Of a stretch of 64,000 bases of DNA, positions 23,601 through 36,300 are shown piece after piece. The notes below the pieces were generated by a model. That model saw only the letters and a list, made by a program, of their open reading frames with translations. It made no database searches and was not told where the DNA came from. Numbering within the stretch: the stretch's first letter is position 1; every line of letters begins with the position of its first letter. This DNA is from Diploscapter coronatus (Eukaryota > Nematoda > Chromadorea > Rhabditida > Rhabditidae): contig OZ038422.1 in NCBI GenBank assembly GCA_964036155.1, positions 76,469,201 to 76,533,200 of the forward strand. Direction: 5' to 3'. Made by a program: the position numbers and the translations under genes.

Positions 23601-25464
23601 GATAGTTTTCTTGTTAAAGTCCGTATATAGCTATTCTTTCAATTCTCTATTTATTTTCGTTCATAACATAATTTGTCACTTTCTAGCAATCAAAATTATT
23701 TATGATTCGCTTGTTATTGTGATTAGCAAGACAATGGGTTTGCACTATTTTGCCAAAAGCAGGTAGATAAGGATCGGATTGAACAAGAAAACAAGAAAAG
23801 TGAGTGAGAAGTGACAGGAAGTGAATGGGATAAACATATGAAAATAAATTCACTATTGGCAAATTTTAACATCCATTCCAGTTTATTCCAGATTCCCTTG
23901 CTATGCTGCGCGTATCGTATCGTTTTATGAACCATTATCCTCCCTGACAAATGGTCCAAATGGCGAATTTGTACTGTTTTTATTGACCAAGAAATTCCGA
24001 AATGAACAGATGAATCGTAAAAACTGATTCGCGAAGCAAATGACCAGAGATTACTTCGAAAAATGTCTGGATTTGAAGTGAAGGAAGTTGTGTGAAAAAC
24101 AATACTTATAAAATCTCTCGAAAAACGTTCTTTAAGATTAGGCGTGTTTCTTCTTGAATTTGAAGCTTCTTATTTAACACTCGAATATTTTCTCAAGAGT
24201 TTGTGATCCTTAGCGCTATTGCATACGAAAAAACGTGGTTTCTTGTAATTTCTCGCTGGATCATATCCATTTTAAAGAATAGCCGTATTTGACCTGTAGA
24301 GTAAGGGACAGAAAAGTCCATTTAAGGGCAAAACACATTTTTCTGAGTGCGGGCTGTCGACAGATGGTCACGAAACTGTACTGTTATGTTGGCATGAAGA
24401 CTGGCGAGGACAGAAAATGCAAAAATCTTTCTAGAAAAAAATGGACAAAGATGCTGTGATATTAATATTCTTTTTCATATTGTTAGATTTTTGAGATTCA
24501 TAATAATCAAATATTTTTTTTCTGTGACTAATATGGATATGATTTGCTTATGAACATATTAGAGCCCAAGACTGATCAGAGTATGAGTTTAAATTCGAAT
24601 TTATCAGGATTAAAGTAGAAACTCTGATCAATTCTTTTCGAATATGAACATATTCAAGTTCAGGGCAGATCGAAATTCTACCTTTTGTGCTTTTGGAGTT
24701 GGGTTTTAAATTTTGATCAGCCGCGTTAAAGTTCCATTAATCATATTTTAAGCGCAGATTTGTCCGAGGGTCACTTGGCACTTGGACATCATTTTGCAAG
24801 AAAAGATATTCAAATTGCTTGTGGATCGAATGTCGAGTATATCAGATTTCAAGCTTTGATCAGGTGGCCGAGAGGAAAGAAGAAGTGTAGAGGAGAGAGG
24901 ATATTGTATCGAGTAGACAAATGAATAATATATCAAAAGCTTCGAATAGTTTTCTCTCGACATTTAATATGAATACTTGTCCTCGAAATTTTAAAAAAGG
25001 TGAACATTTTTCAAAGCTGAGAAGTGAATAATGCTACCAAAGTCTATCAAAAAAGAAGGGCAAAGTATGTTCACTTATAAAAAGTGCAATAATTAATATA
25101 GTTAAAAATAGTATATTTGAAAAATACTCACATTAACCTCCCACGATATCGCAAAGTGCGGTAGCATTTCGTCGCAGCCTGATATCAAATCGGAATTAGA
25201 ATTCGAATTCGAGTTACTATTGCTGAGGACACTATTACAGACTCGACAATGGGTCGAGGAATTGTGGGCGGAGCTTGCAGACGAAGAGGAGGAGGGAGGG
25301 GAGCCAGACAAGGAAAGATCCTCTATGGCAAAGGGCAGATCGGTCGAGGGGGCGTGGTCTGACTGTTGGGGACAGATCGGTGTGGAAATCGAAATAACAG
25401 GCGATTTGTCGGGCGGAGAAAACTTCAGCTTGGCTAGCAGCGAAGATTTAAAACGGGAGTACAT
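17657..25464 (-). CDS. PTB-SH2 adaptor protein, SHC-like
   Basis: Phosphotyrosine adaptor expected to dock on activated receptors. Exons: 25132-25464, 23383-23517, 22373-22509, 20794-20901, 20261-20382, 20137-20212, 18883-19145, 18172-18343, 17866-18045 and 17657-17785; phases agree throughout. Met 25464 directly follows ttcagA, a likely trans-splice site. The N-terminus is Ser/Pro-rich with a (Ser-Asn) run. The PTB domain starts at EVNYLGSFPI and ends at VYEIEKVLRNAFQTA. After a basic Ser-rich linker the SH2 domain runs from NYFVKQPTR through GAFVVRYSES, where the Arg is the phosphotyrosine-binding residue, to LQMLITHHS. PTB before SH2 is the SHC order; tensin has the reverse, although this SH2 reads somewhat like tensin's. 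The tail after the SH2 is hydrophilic and ends LFDM. The symbol is withheld because nematodes have more than one SHC-like gene. Confidence 0.8.
22115..22136. repeat. CATT microsatellite
   Basis: Five tandem CATT units inside an intron of the PTB-SH2 gene. Confidence 0.8.
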
Positions 25465-26301
25465 TCTGAAATTATTTTTTTTAATATATAAATTAAGCAT
25501 CATTTTTTAATGCGATATAAATCGAATGATCAAGAAGTTTCACCATAGTATTTACTAAAACAAACCTAAAATGAAATAAAAGTTTGCATGATAATGATTT
25601 AAAATTTGAAAAGCATTGAAATCTGCAAATCCAAGAGATCAAATAACACTAAATGTTAGTGTAACTAATCTAGTAGACCATGCTCATGTCATTCTTAGAC
25701 AGGAATTCCTTACGTTTCACAAAGAACCGCGCTACACATGCACATTGCATCGCCCTTGCGCAATGACATTTACAATATTTGACCGCAGGCTTACGGGCTT
25801 AGCAACTGAGCCGGCAAGCGAAAACCAACGAAAAGGGAAGAAAAGGAAACCGACATCGAACTGAGACTTTAGAGATGATGCAAGCAGGGATTGGGGATTA
25901 GATAAATGTAAGTAAGGATAAGAATAACAGTACGAATATGGATTACTAGACGATTGTACAAAACGAAACTTATGGTTTTAAATCCACGAGAAGCAGCCCT
26001 AATGCTAAATCTGAGAATTTGCCTTTCAGGTCTTCTTCATAAAGGAAACTTTCTAAATATAATATAAAAATAAATAAAAGTGAAGAAAAACCTTGCTAAA
26101 ATTTCGCAAATGAGCATATTTCACATAAAAGTGGGCTATTTATGAAAATTGTTAGACATAAAACGCAGCAATTCTGAAAAGTTCGAAAAACGGACTGAAG
26201 TTGTCAAGTTGTCAGAAAAAACAAGGCGCGTGTGGGAAGGAACGAGCCCAAAGGGAAAAGAAAGAAATAGCGCAAAAAATGGCCGAAATGTGAATGAGAC
26301 T

Positions 26302-26530
26302 TGGACATGCGAACAGCATGAATCAGAGATTGAACAGGCAGAAATTACAAGGACACGCCAGAAAAAAAAACCTCCAAAATTATCAACTCTAGCAAAATCT
26401 GCTCTATTGCTAACTTTTGCTGGAACTCTACTAATATTTAGCAATGAAGCACATTTCAGACGAACCAGCTATTTCTAAGTCCTTGAGCATGCGAACAGCA
26501 TGATTTAGAGATTGGGCAGAGAAACTGCAA
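26302..26530. repeat. Direct repeat pair
   Basis: CATGCGAACAGCATGA followed by a similar AGAGATTG(A/G) block occurs at 26302-26350 and again at 26484-26530, with mismatches. The two copies are about 180 bp apart. No function is evident. Confidence 0.5.
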
Positions 26531-29239
26531 AACTAGCAGAAAGAGTTGTGTGAAGGACCAATCCACCTTTCTTTCCACACACCACAAAACAACAACTGCA
26601 CCCCTTTTTCTCTCTAGCAGCAACCACTTCGCGTCGCTTTTCTTTCGCGGTAGAGATTTGGCACATTGAATAATGACACCGACAGAGTGCTGATGTCGAA
26701 TGAATTTAATCGAAAATGAGAGAATCAAAGATGTTGTAACTTGACTGCATAAAAATTGATCTCAGATGGTATTACTCTCCTATTTTTCATTCAAATGCAA
26801 GGAAAATGGTCAATTTATGCAGTGTATGCCATGGACTAAAGCAGAAAAATGAAAGTCGGAAGTCAGTGATGAAGATGGAGATCGATTGCAGCTTGGCAAC
26901 TAAAGTGCAAGTCAAGGATCTGGAAAATGGCTGCTGAAATAAAATGAAGTAAAAATAGTCACAAAATGATGAAAATGATGCGTGGCATTATATCGACTGT
27001 ACAAATAGGCAGATTATAAAGAGCTTTGAGAGACGAGCAATAGATAGACAACCAATATTAGTGGTGGTCAGTGAAAGGATGCGACAACTGACAGATGAAA
27101 AGCGGAAAAAATCGTACAGGTACAAAATGCATCCATCATTCTTTCGGTTGAAGGCCAAACTGACACCCCGAACACTTCATAATCAGCCAAAGCACATGAC
27201 AAATGGCTCATTGAAGTGAGCCGCTAAAAATGAAAAAAGAACTGAACTGATAAGAAAGAATTGCCAGATTTGCAAAGTTATGAAACTCAAAGTCAAGATT
27301 GAAATATTTGAAGTTTAGCTCTAATTTCCATAGATCTGAATTAGAATTTTAAAATCCTAAATAGAAGTTAAAAATTCTGAATTGAAGCCGAAGTTCTTTT
27401 GTCTTAGCTCAGCAATCTAGAAAACGAATTCCATTAGCAAAAATGAATGAACGTCAAAATTATGAGCTGTAAACTACGAAGGTGAAAGCTAAACGACCAC
27501 AGCCGAGACTTGGAAGCAGGAAAAAATGAACGCCACAGGAAAAGTGAACCGAAAGTGTAAAAGATTGAATGAAAATGCCGCTCTGATAGATGAAACGGGC
27601 AAAAATGATCGGCAGCCGCGGATACACGACGAGATTTTGTAAACACAGGTAATTCGAGACGATTATGTTCGTAGGGGGCAAAAATAGGTCGATTTTGAAA
27701 TTTTAAAGAAAAACGATCACTCAGTAGTAGCTGATTAGCTAATATTTTTTACATAAATTATAAAATACTTTAAAAGACAAGATGATAGAAATAAATACTG
27801 AAAATAGTCGAACAATCTGTTAAAAGATGCGCTTAATCATGCGTTAAATGTGGTGATGGATGGCTTAACAGAGTTAGCGATAGCTAAATTTAGCGTGTAG
27901 CGATAGATATATCAATATACACTGCAAATAGATGCAACTATGTACTGCCTTGCAAATACATGCTTAATGCAAACAACAGTATAAGAATGGCTTATCACTC
28001 CCCATTCAGTCAATAATTAATTACTACTGGTCATAACAATTATTGTGGGTAAATAAGTTCTGGCTTAGGCGTCGTTTTTATCTATTAGCTCGTAACTATG
28101 AACCATTTGTAGCATGAAAATTAATTACATATTTTCTCATGAATAAAATTGCGCGTATATTACTAACTTATTTATAGTTTTATATGATGGAATAACTAAA
28201 AATTCTCAAATTATTCAACAAACCGATTTATCAGCAAAATATTAAAATCATAATGCGTTGGTAGTAAAGAATATTTCAGCGAGAGAAATTCTCCTATAAT
28301 AATGAGAAAGGGGAATTGACTGACTGATATGGGGCTGTCGAAAGTGAAATGCAAGCTGCAGGCCGGCTGAATTTGCATAAATCTGCAAGGCTATCTCGCG
28401 TGATGCGAGGCAAAGAGATAAACGATAACGGGAATTCCGATTGAAATGCGCCGTGGAACGAGATCCAGAAAGAGGCAATGAAAGAAAGAATGAAGTGATC
28501 GGGCAAAGCTCATAGACAATCGCGTAAATGGACTGGAAGATTCTTGGAGCAGATTTTCAACTTGCTAGATGCAGTTTGTATCTGCTGGATTTTTAGCAAA
28601 GTCATTTTGAGTAAGAATATCCAGATCAAACATATACGAATTGAAGTTTGTATAAAATGATATGAGATCTCATATAATTTAGATAATATGAATAGAATAG
28701 ATCTAGGAACACTTTGAGTTAACATCTTGATTATTGATTATTCCTATGAATGAATATTCCCACGAAAATTCAAGTTTGGATCTAAGTCAAGAATTCTCTA
28801 AAAAGAGATCGAGAAAGGAATGTGATAATCATTCAAAATGATCGCATCAGCTAAATCTAAATGTGGGAATGGAATGAAGACAGGGCAGGTGTGATTAGTG
28901 ATTCGAATTGGACAGATAGACGGGCAGGGCTAGTCGTGAATAGCTGAGATTAAGAGTGATGATAGAAGATAAAAGTCGAATGTAAATAATCTAATTATTG
29001 GAAAGTTCATCCACTTTCTATTCTTATCACTACTATTTCTATTTATAAGCTTGACTAACTTACTAAATGGTGTAAGTAAACTGAGTGAACTTTCTAAATT
29101 GGAAATAGATAAAATATGTAAGGCAACTTTTCAAATTGGTGTTATATTAATTGATGAATTTTCCACGGAATATACCAGATCAGAAAGGAAAGGACAGTTG
29201 AATAGCTAATATCGAAAAAAAAGATAAAAGATAAAAATC

Positions 29240-29255
29240 GAATGAATGAATGAAT
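29240..29255. repeat. GAAT microsatellite
   Basis: About four GAAT units in intergenic DNA. Confidence 0.7.
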
Positions 29256-30445
29256 AAATATAAATAGGAAAGAAAGGACGAATGCTGAGTGTAGAGAAGA
29301 ATGCAACAATCCATCACTATGAATGGAGAGAATGCGCCAGATCAGATTATGGAATACAAGGAGAAGGTAAGAGATTCCACAACACCTTTAATCTACAGAA
29401 TAGGTAGTTGGTTGGTTGTTAATTTATAATTTACTTACTATAATTTAACATATTAATGAAGCCTATAAATGGTTAGATCAATATTAAATATGAGAAAAAA
29501 GTTCAGTCGCATTTATAAACCATGCAAGATAAATCAATAGCATGATTCACACATTAGCACATCGTAAAATGTCCACTACCTTCATCTTTTCTAATTGATG
29601 AGATATTTAGGATAAAAAGTGAATAATCGATATATAATTCTCAGGAATATATTGCATAATCGCGAATTTCTTCCTGGAGTCATTTTGGACAATGTTTATT
29701 TTGCACCACAAAAGAGCGCATAATTCCAGAATGTTGTTTATCGAGGAATGTTTTGCATGGACAAGATTTTCTATGCACCATACACTGATTTAATATTATG
29801 ATTATAATATTTTTCCGCACATATACAACATATACCTATAATATATTTAAAATATTTTTTTTTACATTTATATAACATAAGTAAAATGACGCCATTGTTA
29901 TTTGAACTTCTAACGTCGAAATGTCTTATGTTAGTTATCGTATTGTACTTTCCTGACTCCTGGCAGTCATTTAGCGTCATATTTGGTCTTTTGCAAAATG
30001 GCGTGGAGGTTTATGATGCATCTCGTGTGCGCAACTTTCATCGTTCGGTTTTAACAGCCATTTTCCAGATACATAATCTTCGAAATAGCACATGTCTAGA
30101 GAAGTTGTTCGTACTCTTAGATTTTCTCGTTTCAGCACATTTTGGGCGGACTTCTAAAATGGCATTTTTAACTCCGCCCATTGTCTACTGGCTAGACAAG
30201 TCTCTGACTGATCGGCTGTTAAGATCAGCAAAATACAATAAACCAGACAATAAAGGATAACAAATAGCATGGTACAGACACTAAATTCTCGAAATCTTTT
30301 GGCAGTTATATTTCGTTGGCTGATAATTTTGCACTGTTAAACAGACAACTCATAAACGCGATTCCTGATTTCCACAGTATTTGACTTCAAGTTCGGAGAC
30401 CTTTACTATCTATTCTAACTACCAAGGTTCAGAGGTTCTTGACTA

Positions 30446-32520
30446 ATGTGGATTATCCAGTCTATAATCGCTTTCATCATGATTAATATGGCTTATAGCT
30501 ATCTCAGAAACCCTCCCTACAGCTATAACTATAAGACCTACAATGATTATTATAACAGCTATAAGCAGCCATATGTGAGTCAAATATTTTTAATTAATAT
30601 GCACATTTATGGTTAGATCTTGACCTAAATTAGGAAAAACTAATTATACTTAAACACCCTGCAAAATGGCATAGAGAAATATTCACTTTCTTATGGGATA
30701 AAAACCCTTGCAAAGATTGATAGATGATTTTCGAAATTTGAGTCCCGTTTTCGTCGAAATTACTTTCATCCATCTCTGATTATATGATCCCTTTTTGTTC
30801 GCCAAAGTAGTCGTTCATTTGGTTTTACTTTGGTTGATCTAATCGCGGGTTGATAAGACCATAGACAAGTTTATTCCATAAAGTTTTACAATCCTATCTG
30901 AAAACTCACGACAACATAATAAACAGGCCCACTGTAGTTCCCGTCCTCTTTTTTGGGAAATAGCATGGGAAAAGAAAAAAGGGTGAAAACTACAAGGAGT
31001 CGTAATAACACAGCAATGCATACGAAACAACATTCTCGGGCTACGAAAATGTCTGGCAATTTTTTTTTTAAATGAAGTTTAGTTGTCTTGTAGTTTCCAA
31101 ATTGTCACTTTACAACCACATCCAGAAGTTAGACTCCAAGATTTTAGTGAGTTGTAAATGGTATGAGGCGGAGGTTTCGAAAATTGAAAATCTTGGAAAT
31201 TCATAACTTAGCATTTTTCAAAGGAACATAATAAATTTTGAAAAGGTAATTTACTTTATTTACATTTAATAGAATCTAAAATCTGTTGCTGATAGATTTT
31301 GACTCTGGACGATTTCTAAAAAAGTAGTGCTATTATCCTAAATTTGTATATTTTCTAAACTTGAATTTCACCGGTCAGTTATCGTCAAAAGCAGTAATTT
31401 TTGTGGTTGTTCTTTTAATTTCACGGTTCTTTATGATGCGATTTGCGAATCTTCTCGCCCCACTAAAACAACGCTCTGCACAGCGCGCGACGAAAAGACC
31501 GTAAAATCAAATGTTCGAATCTAAAAATGACACGATAAAAATTAGTCGAAAAGGGAAAATAATGCGGAAATGGCAAGGTCAAAATGAACGAGCGAACTGC
31601 ATTGTTTTACTTTATTGTCCATGTTTCCCTAAGAGTGATAACAGGTAAAATGATAAGAAATACCAATAAAAGTTGAATATCTGAGCAGACTTGGGACTTT
31701 CCACCACAATGCGATGCGGTGTTCAAAGTTAAAAAAAGTCCCAAGTCTGTATCTGAGAATAAAATAAATCTAAGCTTAGTGCGAAAGAGTCTAGCTTTTC
31801 TAAAATGTATTTATCTAGATAAAATGCCTAAGTCTAAATAAAAATGATCGTTTAAGCAAAACTCATACTATTCGAAGCAAAACGCCAACGGTTATTATGC
31901 TCAACAAAGATCTCAGCAGCAATATTATCGACCATATTATCAACAACAACAACAAACTCCGACTTATCCACAACGATATTCATATTCTCAGGTAGCTAAA
32001 TGATAATTTCACATCAAATCGTTAACATTACGAAAAATGTTTTAGCCTTATTATTACCAGCAACAGCAAACCCAGCAATATCAATATCCCTATTATAATT
32101 ACTACAGCACAGCTACCTACGCGCCTGCCACTGAGGCTACAAGTATGGTCTAAAATTGCAATAAAAAATTCTATCACATTTCGCGAATATGTTAAATCGA
32201 ATCGAAGCTAAATAATATTACATTATCATCATTGTACTTTTGCGATATTATTAACATATTTTTATTAAAATATTAAATTCAGAAAACTAGAACAAATATA
32301 TAAATTTAAGCAGCCGCTCCCTCTTCTTCGTCAAATGACGGTCCCATGAAAACCTACTATGAAAACATGGGATGGAAAACGGATGATTCTGGCAATGTAT
32401 TTTTGGGAGATGATAATGCTAAGCTACTGCTTGTTTCGGTATAATTTCATGCTCTAAAAATGACATTATCCTAATTGATGTCAGGTCGGCTCATGGTGTC
32501 CCGGATGCAAAGAGTGGTGA
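30446..32520 (+). CDS. Secreted Tyr/Gln-rich protein with C-terminal CPGC motif
   Basis: Five exons: 30446-30574, 31857-31991, 32046-32142, about 32311-32438 and 32485-32520. The start follows an ag acceptor at about 30432. Residues 1-18 (MWIIQSIIAFIMINMAYS) form a signal peptide. The body is dominated by Tyr, Gln, Pro and Asn, with runs such as YYQQQQQ, which suggests a cuticle, matrix or other structural secreted protein. The last two exons are different in character: GWKTDDSGNVFLGDDNAKLLLV and then VGSWCPGCKEW before TGA. That end resembles the first strands and active-site loop of thioredoxin (W-C-x-x-C-K), cut off just after the motif. If the donor at 32142 is not used, translation ends a few codons later at TAA. 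I know no named homologue. The second intron carries a tiny hAT-like MITE. Confidence 0.6.
31678..31757. mobile_element. 64-bp hAT-like MITE with 8-bp target site duplication
   Basis: The element 31686-31749 begins CAGACTTGGGACTTT and ends AAAGTCCCAAGTCTG, a perfect 15-bp terminal inverted repeat. It is flanked on both sides by TATCTGAG (31678-31685 and 31750-31757), an exact 8-bp target duplication. CAG termini and 8-bp duplications are typical of the hAT superfamily. Confidence 0.85.
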
Positions 32521-33370
32521 AGCTCAGCTTGAATCTGTGCAGCATAAAGGGACTAGTCAAAGACCTAGTCATTTTAAAATTATTATATTATATTTAGTAT
32601 ATCCAAATATATTGTGAATAGTTTAGAGATGTTAGCAGATTCGAAATTTAAATATGCAATATTTATATTGTATATATCTAAGTTATTATTATGCTCTGAA
32701 TAAATTTATTCGTATCGCTAACACATATTGCTTCGATTTATTCATAAATGAAGTTCATGTCAGAATAAATTTTACAAAATATACGGCCTTATGTTCTTTA
32801 CGGTTAGGCCTCGGTCCTGCCCATCTGCAATCTTGCCGCGGCGTTGTGCATCGTTCTCGATCGCGCAGACCCTGACTGCTGCTTTGGCAATGGAGCGCGA
32901 TCATTGCTCATTCTCGTTTATTTCTGTGCACACTCAACGTAGGACGCTTCGAAAGCATAGGGTTCATAAGGCCGTGGATATCCGAATTATTGAACTTTTT
33001 GTTGTTATTTTAGCGCCAATTACACATGAAGTGTTGTGACTGAATATCGTCTATGCTCTGTATATTTTTCTTACTATCTCATCACATAAAAATCGATAGA
33101 AAGGGGCAGCGCAGCATTGCAGGGATTTAGTCAGGACAAAGAGCGTGCAAGGGCACAGTGGTAGGCTCTTCCTTTCAATCAATTTTTTTATTATTCCTGT
33201 TTTCTGCCATTTTTCAACCTAGTAATGTGATTTTTCACAATTTTCGCTATATTTTACATATCAAGTACTAAGTTTACGCGTTCTTTTACGTTCGAATATT
33301 GATCGTTTTTCAATCTAGTCTGTTGTTTCCCGTAATTTCTCTTATTTGTGACTTTTCAGGCATTGTCAAA
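32521..33370. other. Intergenic region and probable promoter of the zinc-finger gene
   Basis: An AATAAA at 32699-32704 may end the Tyr/Gln-rich transcript. A relatively GC-rich block at 32780-33150 is bounded in part by an inverted 11-mer (ACGGCCTTATG near 32782 and its complement near 32966). No tRNA fold could be made from it. A ttttcag ending at 33359 is the probable trans-splice site for the next gene. Confidence 0.45.
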
Positions 33371-36300
33371 ATGCGCTGCCCACTATGTATGAAATCCTAT
33401 CTGACAGACGATGTTCTGGAGGTAGTTCGCTTCATTGTTTCAAAGAATTCACAAGTGTGCTCCTTTTTAAAATATAAGGACGATTTAAATAAATGTATGG
33501 ATCATATTTAAATTAGCTTTGTTTTATAAGAAAAAGGTAAAATATTCAGGAGCACATCGCCACGCAGCATCTGGACTACATACAGTGGAAATGCGCCTTG
33601 TGTGGGCTGAAGAAATACAAACAGGAACAAGTTGAAGAGCACCAAAGGACAGTTCATAAGAGGAAAACTGGAGTGGTATTAGTTTGATTTAAAAAATATA
33701 TATATTTTATTTTAAAAAATTTTAATATAAATTACCAAAATGTTTCTCTTATTTTAAATATTTAAAATTTATTCTTTTTCTTAAATCTCGGGCCTTTTTA
33801 ATAGAATTTGTGAAAAAACTTATAAATTTTTAAAGTAACTCTAGAAAAGTTATTTTTTCACAAAGAAAAAATAATTCAAAAAGTCCAGATAATCTACACA
33901 TTCGACGACACGAAGAAGTTCGGATTGCAAACTTTGATGAAGGCTGCTGCTTGTCGGGACAGAAATGATGAAATCGCGCATGTCGTGGAGAACGGGCAGG
34001 ACGCTGAAATGTCTCCGGTCGTGAGGGCTTTCTCCTCCCCGATCATCGAACAGACTCCTTCAACCGGATCTGGGCCATCCACTTCTGGACAAATGAATAC
34101 AAAGGTCAAAACTGAGGTATAAATTGTTTTTTTAACTAAAAAATATCTAAAATAATAACTTTTGATTGTAGAAATATCTAACTTTGACGACATTATATGT
34201 TAAATTATGTCTTTATCTAAGGTAAAAATTTAAGATTTACTAAAAAATCGCATTTTCAGGCGCCAGAACCCGAGGACAGCAATTCTAGTGCAAATTTCGA
34301 GCAACAGGGCTCGTCAAATGGAAATTACGAAGGGGATCTATTCCGTCCCGTCGGAGCGACAGTCAAAATGGAATCTGAAGAAGTTGGGCCCTCTTCGTCA
34401 AAACAGACCACTTCTAGATCTGCTCCGAAACGCGATGTTGTCAGGTGAATCGATTTTTCAGATATTTTTTATTAAAATTTATGTTTTTCAAAGCTCACAC
34501 AAACTTATTGGGTAATCCATAAATTTTTGGAATTTTAAAATTAACAATTTCTAGCTTCAGTAATATTTCCATTATCTCTAATCAGAACTAGTATGAAAAC
34601 ATATTCGAGTTTTCTATTAGGAAAAATGACTGAATGATCCAATAATACAAACTGATGTTTATAATAAAGAAAAAATCTCAAATTATCAGTGAAAGTTAAC
34701 AAATATATCTAACAATTTTAGCATGCCCACAACTCAAGTCGCCCGAACTCATGTGCAGCCAAAATATTCGCAGTTAGGAAAGCAGCAGAACCTGAAGGTC
34801 TTCCAACCCGCTGCGACTCCTGAATTGAAGTATTTTTTTTATTATTGAAAAATGATTCTCTATGTTTAAATTATATTAGAAATTATCTATAAAATTTATT
34901 TGATTTCAGAGATGATCGAGTCAAGTGCATGAAATGCTCGTATCACGTTGGCATTCGACACATGAAACTGCACGTGATGAACCATCTTTTCATGGAGGAG
35001 AATGTAAAATCTTTAAATCATAAAATATAAAAAAAGAACAATTATTTATCTTCTATTTCATCCTCTTCTTGATACTTTAAATTGAAAAATGAAAAGAATA
35101 GACATTGAAAATTTTTATGTTTATGTTAAATGATAAATTTTCAAATTGAAAAAATAGAATAAATAAACTAACGATAAAATTAGTTGATTACTTGCAGATT
35201 TGCTGTTTCTCCTGTGGCTTCCCCGGGTGCATCTACAAGGCGTACAGCAAGAATATCGTCACGGCTCACATCAACAAATTCCACGGAAACAGAGGCGATT
35301 ATCCCGTCATCGAGTCCGTCACGCCTCATATCGAGCAGAAAATTCAGGCTAGAAATTTTTATTCTTTTATTTTTCAGGAAATAATTTGTAGATTTTGTTT
35401 ATTTTAAATTTGCATTAAAATTGATTTAAAAAAAAAAGACTTTAAAGAATTTTTCCAAGATTCTTTTTTCAGGCCCTGTTCAAAGAGTGCTTCGACAATG
35501 CTGAAAAGATTATTTTGAGGGAAGAGAAATTGACGGGTAAAAATCTGAATGCAACTCGGTACTTTTCGTTTTTTTCATGAAAAATAAAAATAATTTTCAG
35601 TTCTGAGGACGGTCGGATTTACTGCAAAAAGTGCGACCAGCCGATCCCGTCCGCTAATTTGAAACTCCACGCTTTCTCTCATCTCTGCGAAAATGAGCCT
35701 GATGTAAGTTTTTTCAAATTATTTCTTTTTTTCCATATTTACTTTATATTAAAACACGTTTCATTTAAAAATGAAGTTTCTTCTCATAAAAAGCTAAGTG
35801 CCCTTTTACAAAAATTGTATGATTTTCTCGAGTTTCAGATCGAGTGCTTCAAATGCTCTTTCCCCGGGTGCGACTACAAACACTTTGTCAAACAACCCGT
35901 CTCAGCGCATATTCAGAGATATCATTCCGAAAACTACCAAGTTCAGGGGACTATCAGCCCGGAATTGGATAGGAAAATTGAGGTTGGAAAGTTTATTCTT
36001 ACACTGAAAAATTTTATTTAGAAAATCCTGAAAGAGTGTTTCGACATCGTCATTAATTCGGAAGGGGAAGCGTCCAGCTCTAATTCTGCGGTATATTTTT
36101 TATTTCTTATTTTGAATATTTCGGCTTTTCTCGGTATTTTTCTAAAAATTACAACTTTTATATAATAGCCAAAAAGTTATCATCGAAATCTGCATTTTAA
36201 TATCTTTTCTTTTCGCTATATTCTCCTTCCAAAGTAGTCTTTATTCACAAAATGATAGTAAATGGCATTGAATTTCAGAATTTTTTGAACATTTTTTTTC

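Larger units (their letters stand above)
25465..30445. other. Long divergent intergenic region, no supported gene
   Basis: About 5 kb separating the PTB-SH2 gene (-) and the Tyr/Gln-rich gene (+), so it must hold both promoters. A direct repeat is present at 26302-26350 and 26484-26530, and a GAAT microsatellite at 29240-29255. An open frame from ATG 29886 to 30260 has no recognisable domain. An 8-bp inverted repeat TGGGCGGA/TCCGCCCA lies at 30143-30180. Confidence 0.5.

Noticed and set aside
26149..26478. 109-codon open frame with a hydrophobic segment
   Set aside because: It starts at TTG, overlaps one copy of a direct repeat and has no splice or homology support.
32780..33190. GC-richer block considered as a tRNA or other structured RNA gene
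   Set aside because: No A-box/B-box pair or cloverleaf could be built; it is more likely promoter sequence.
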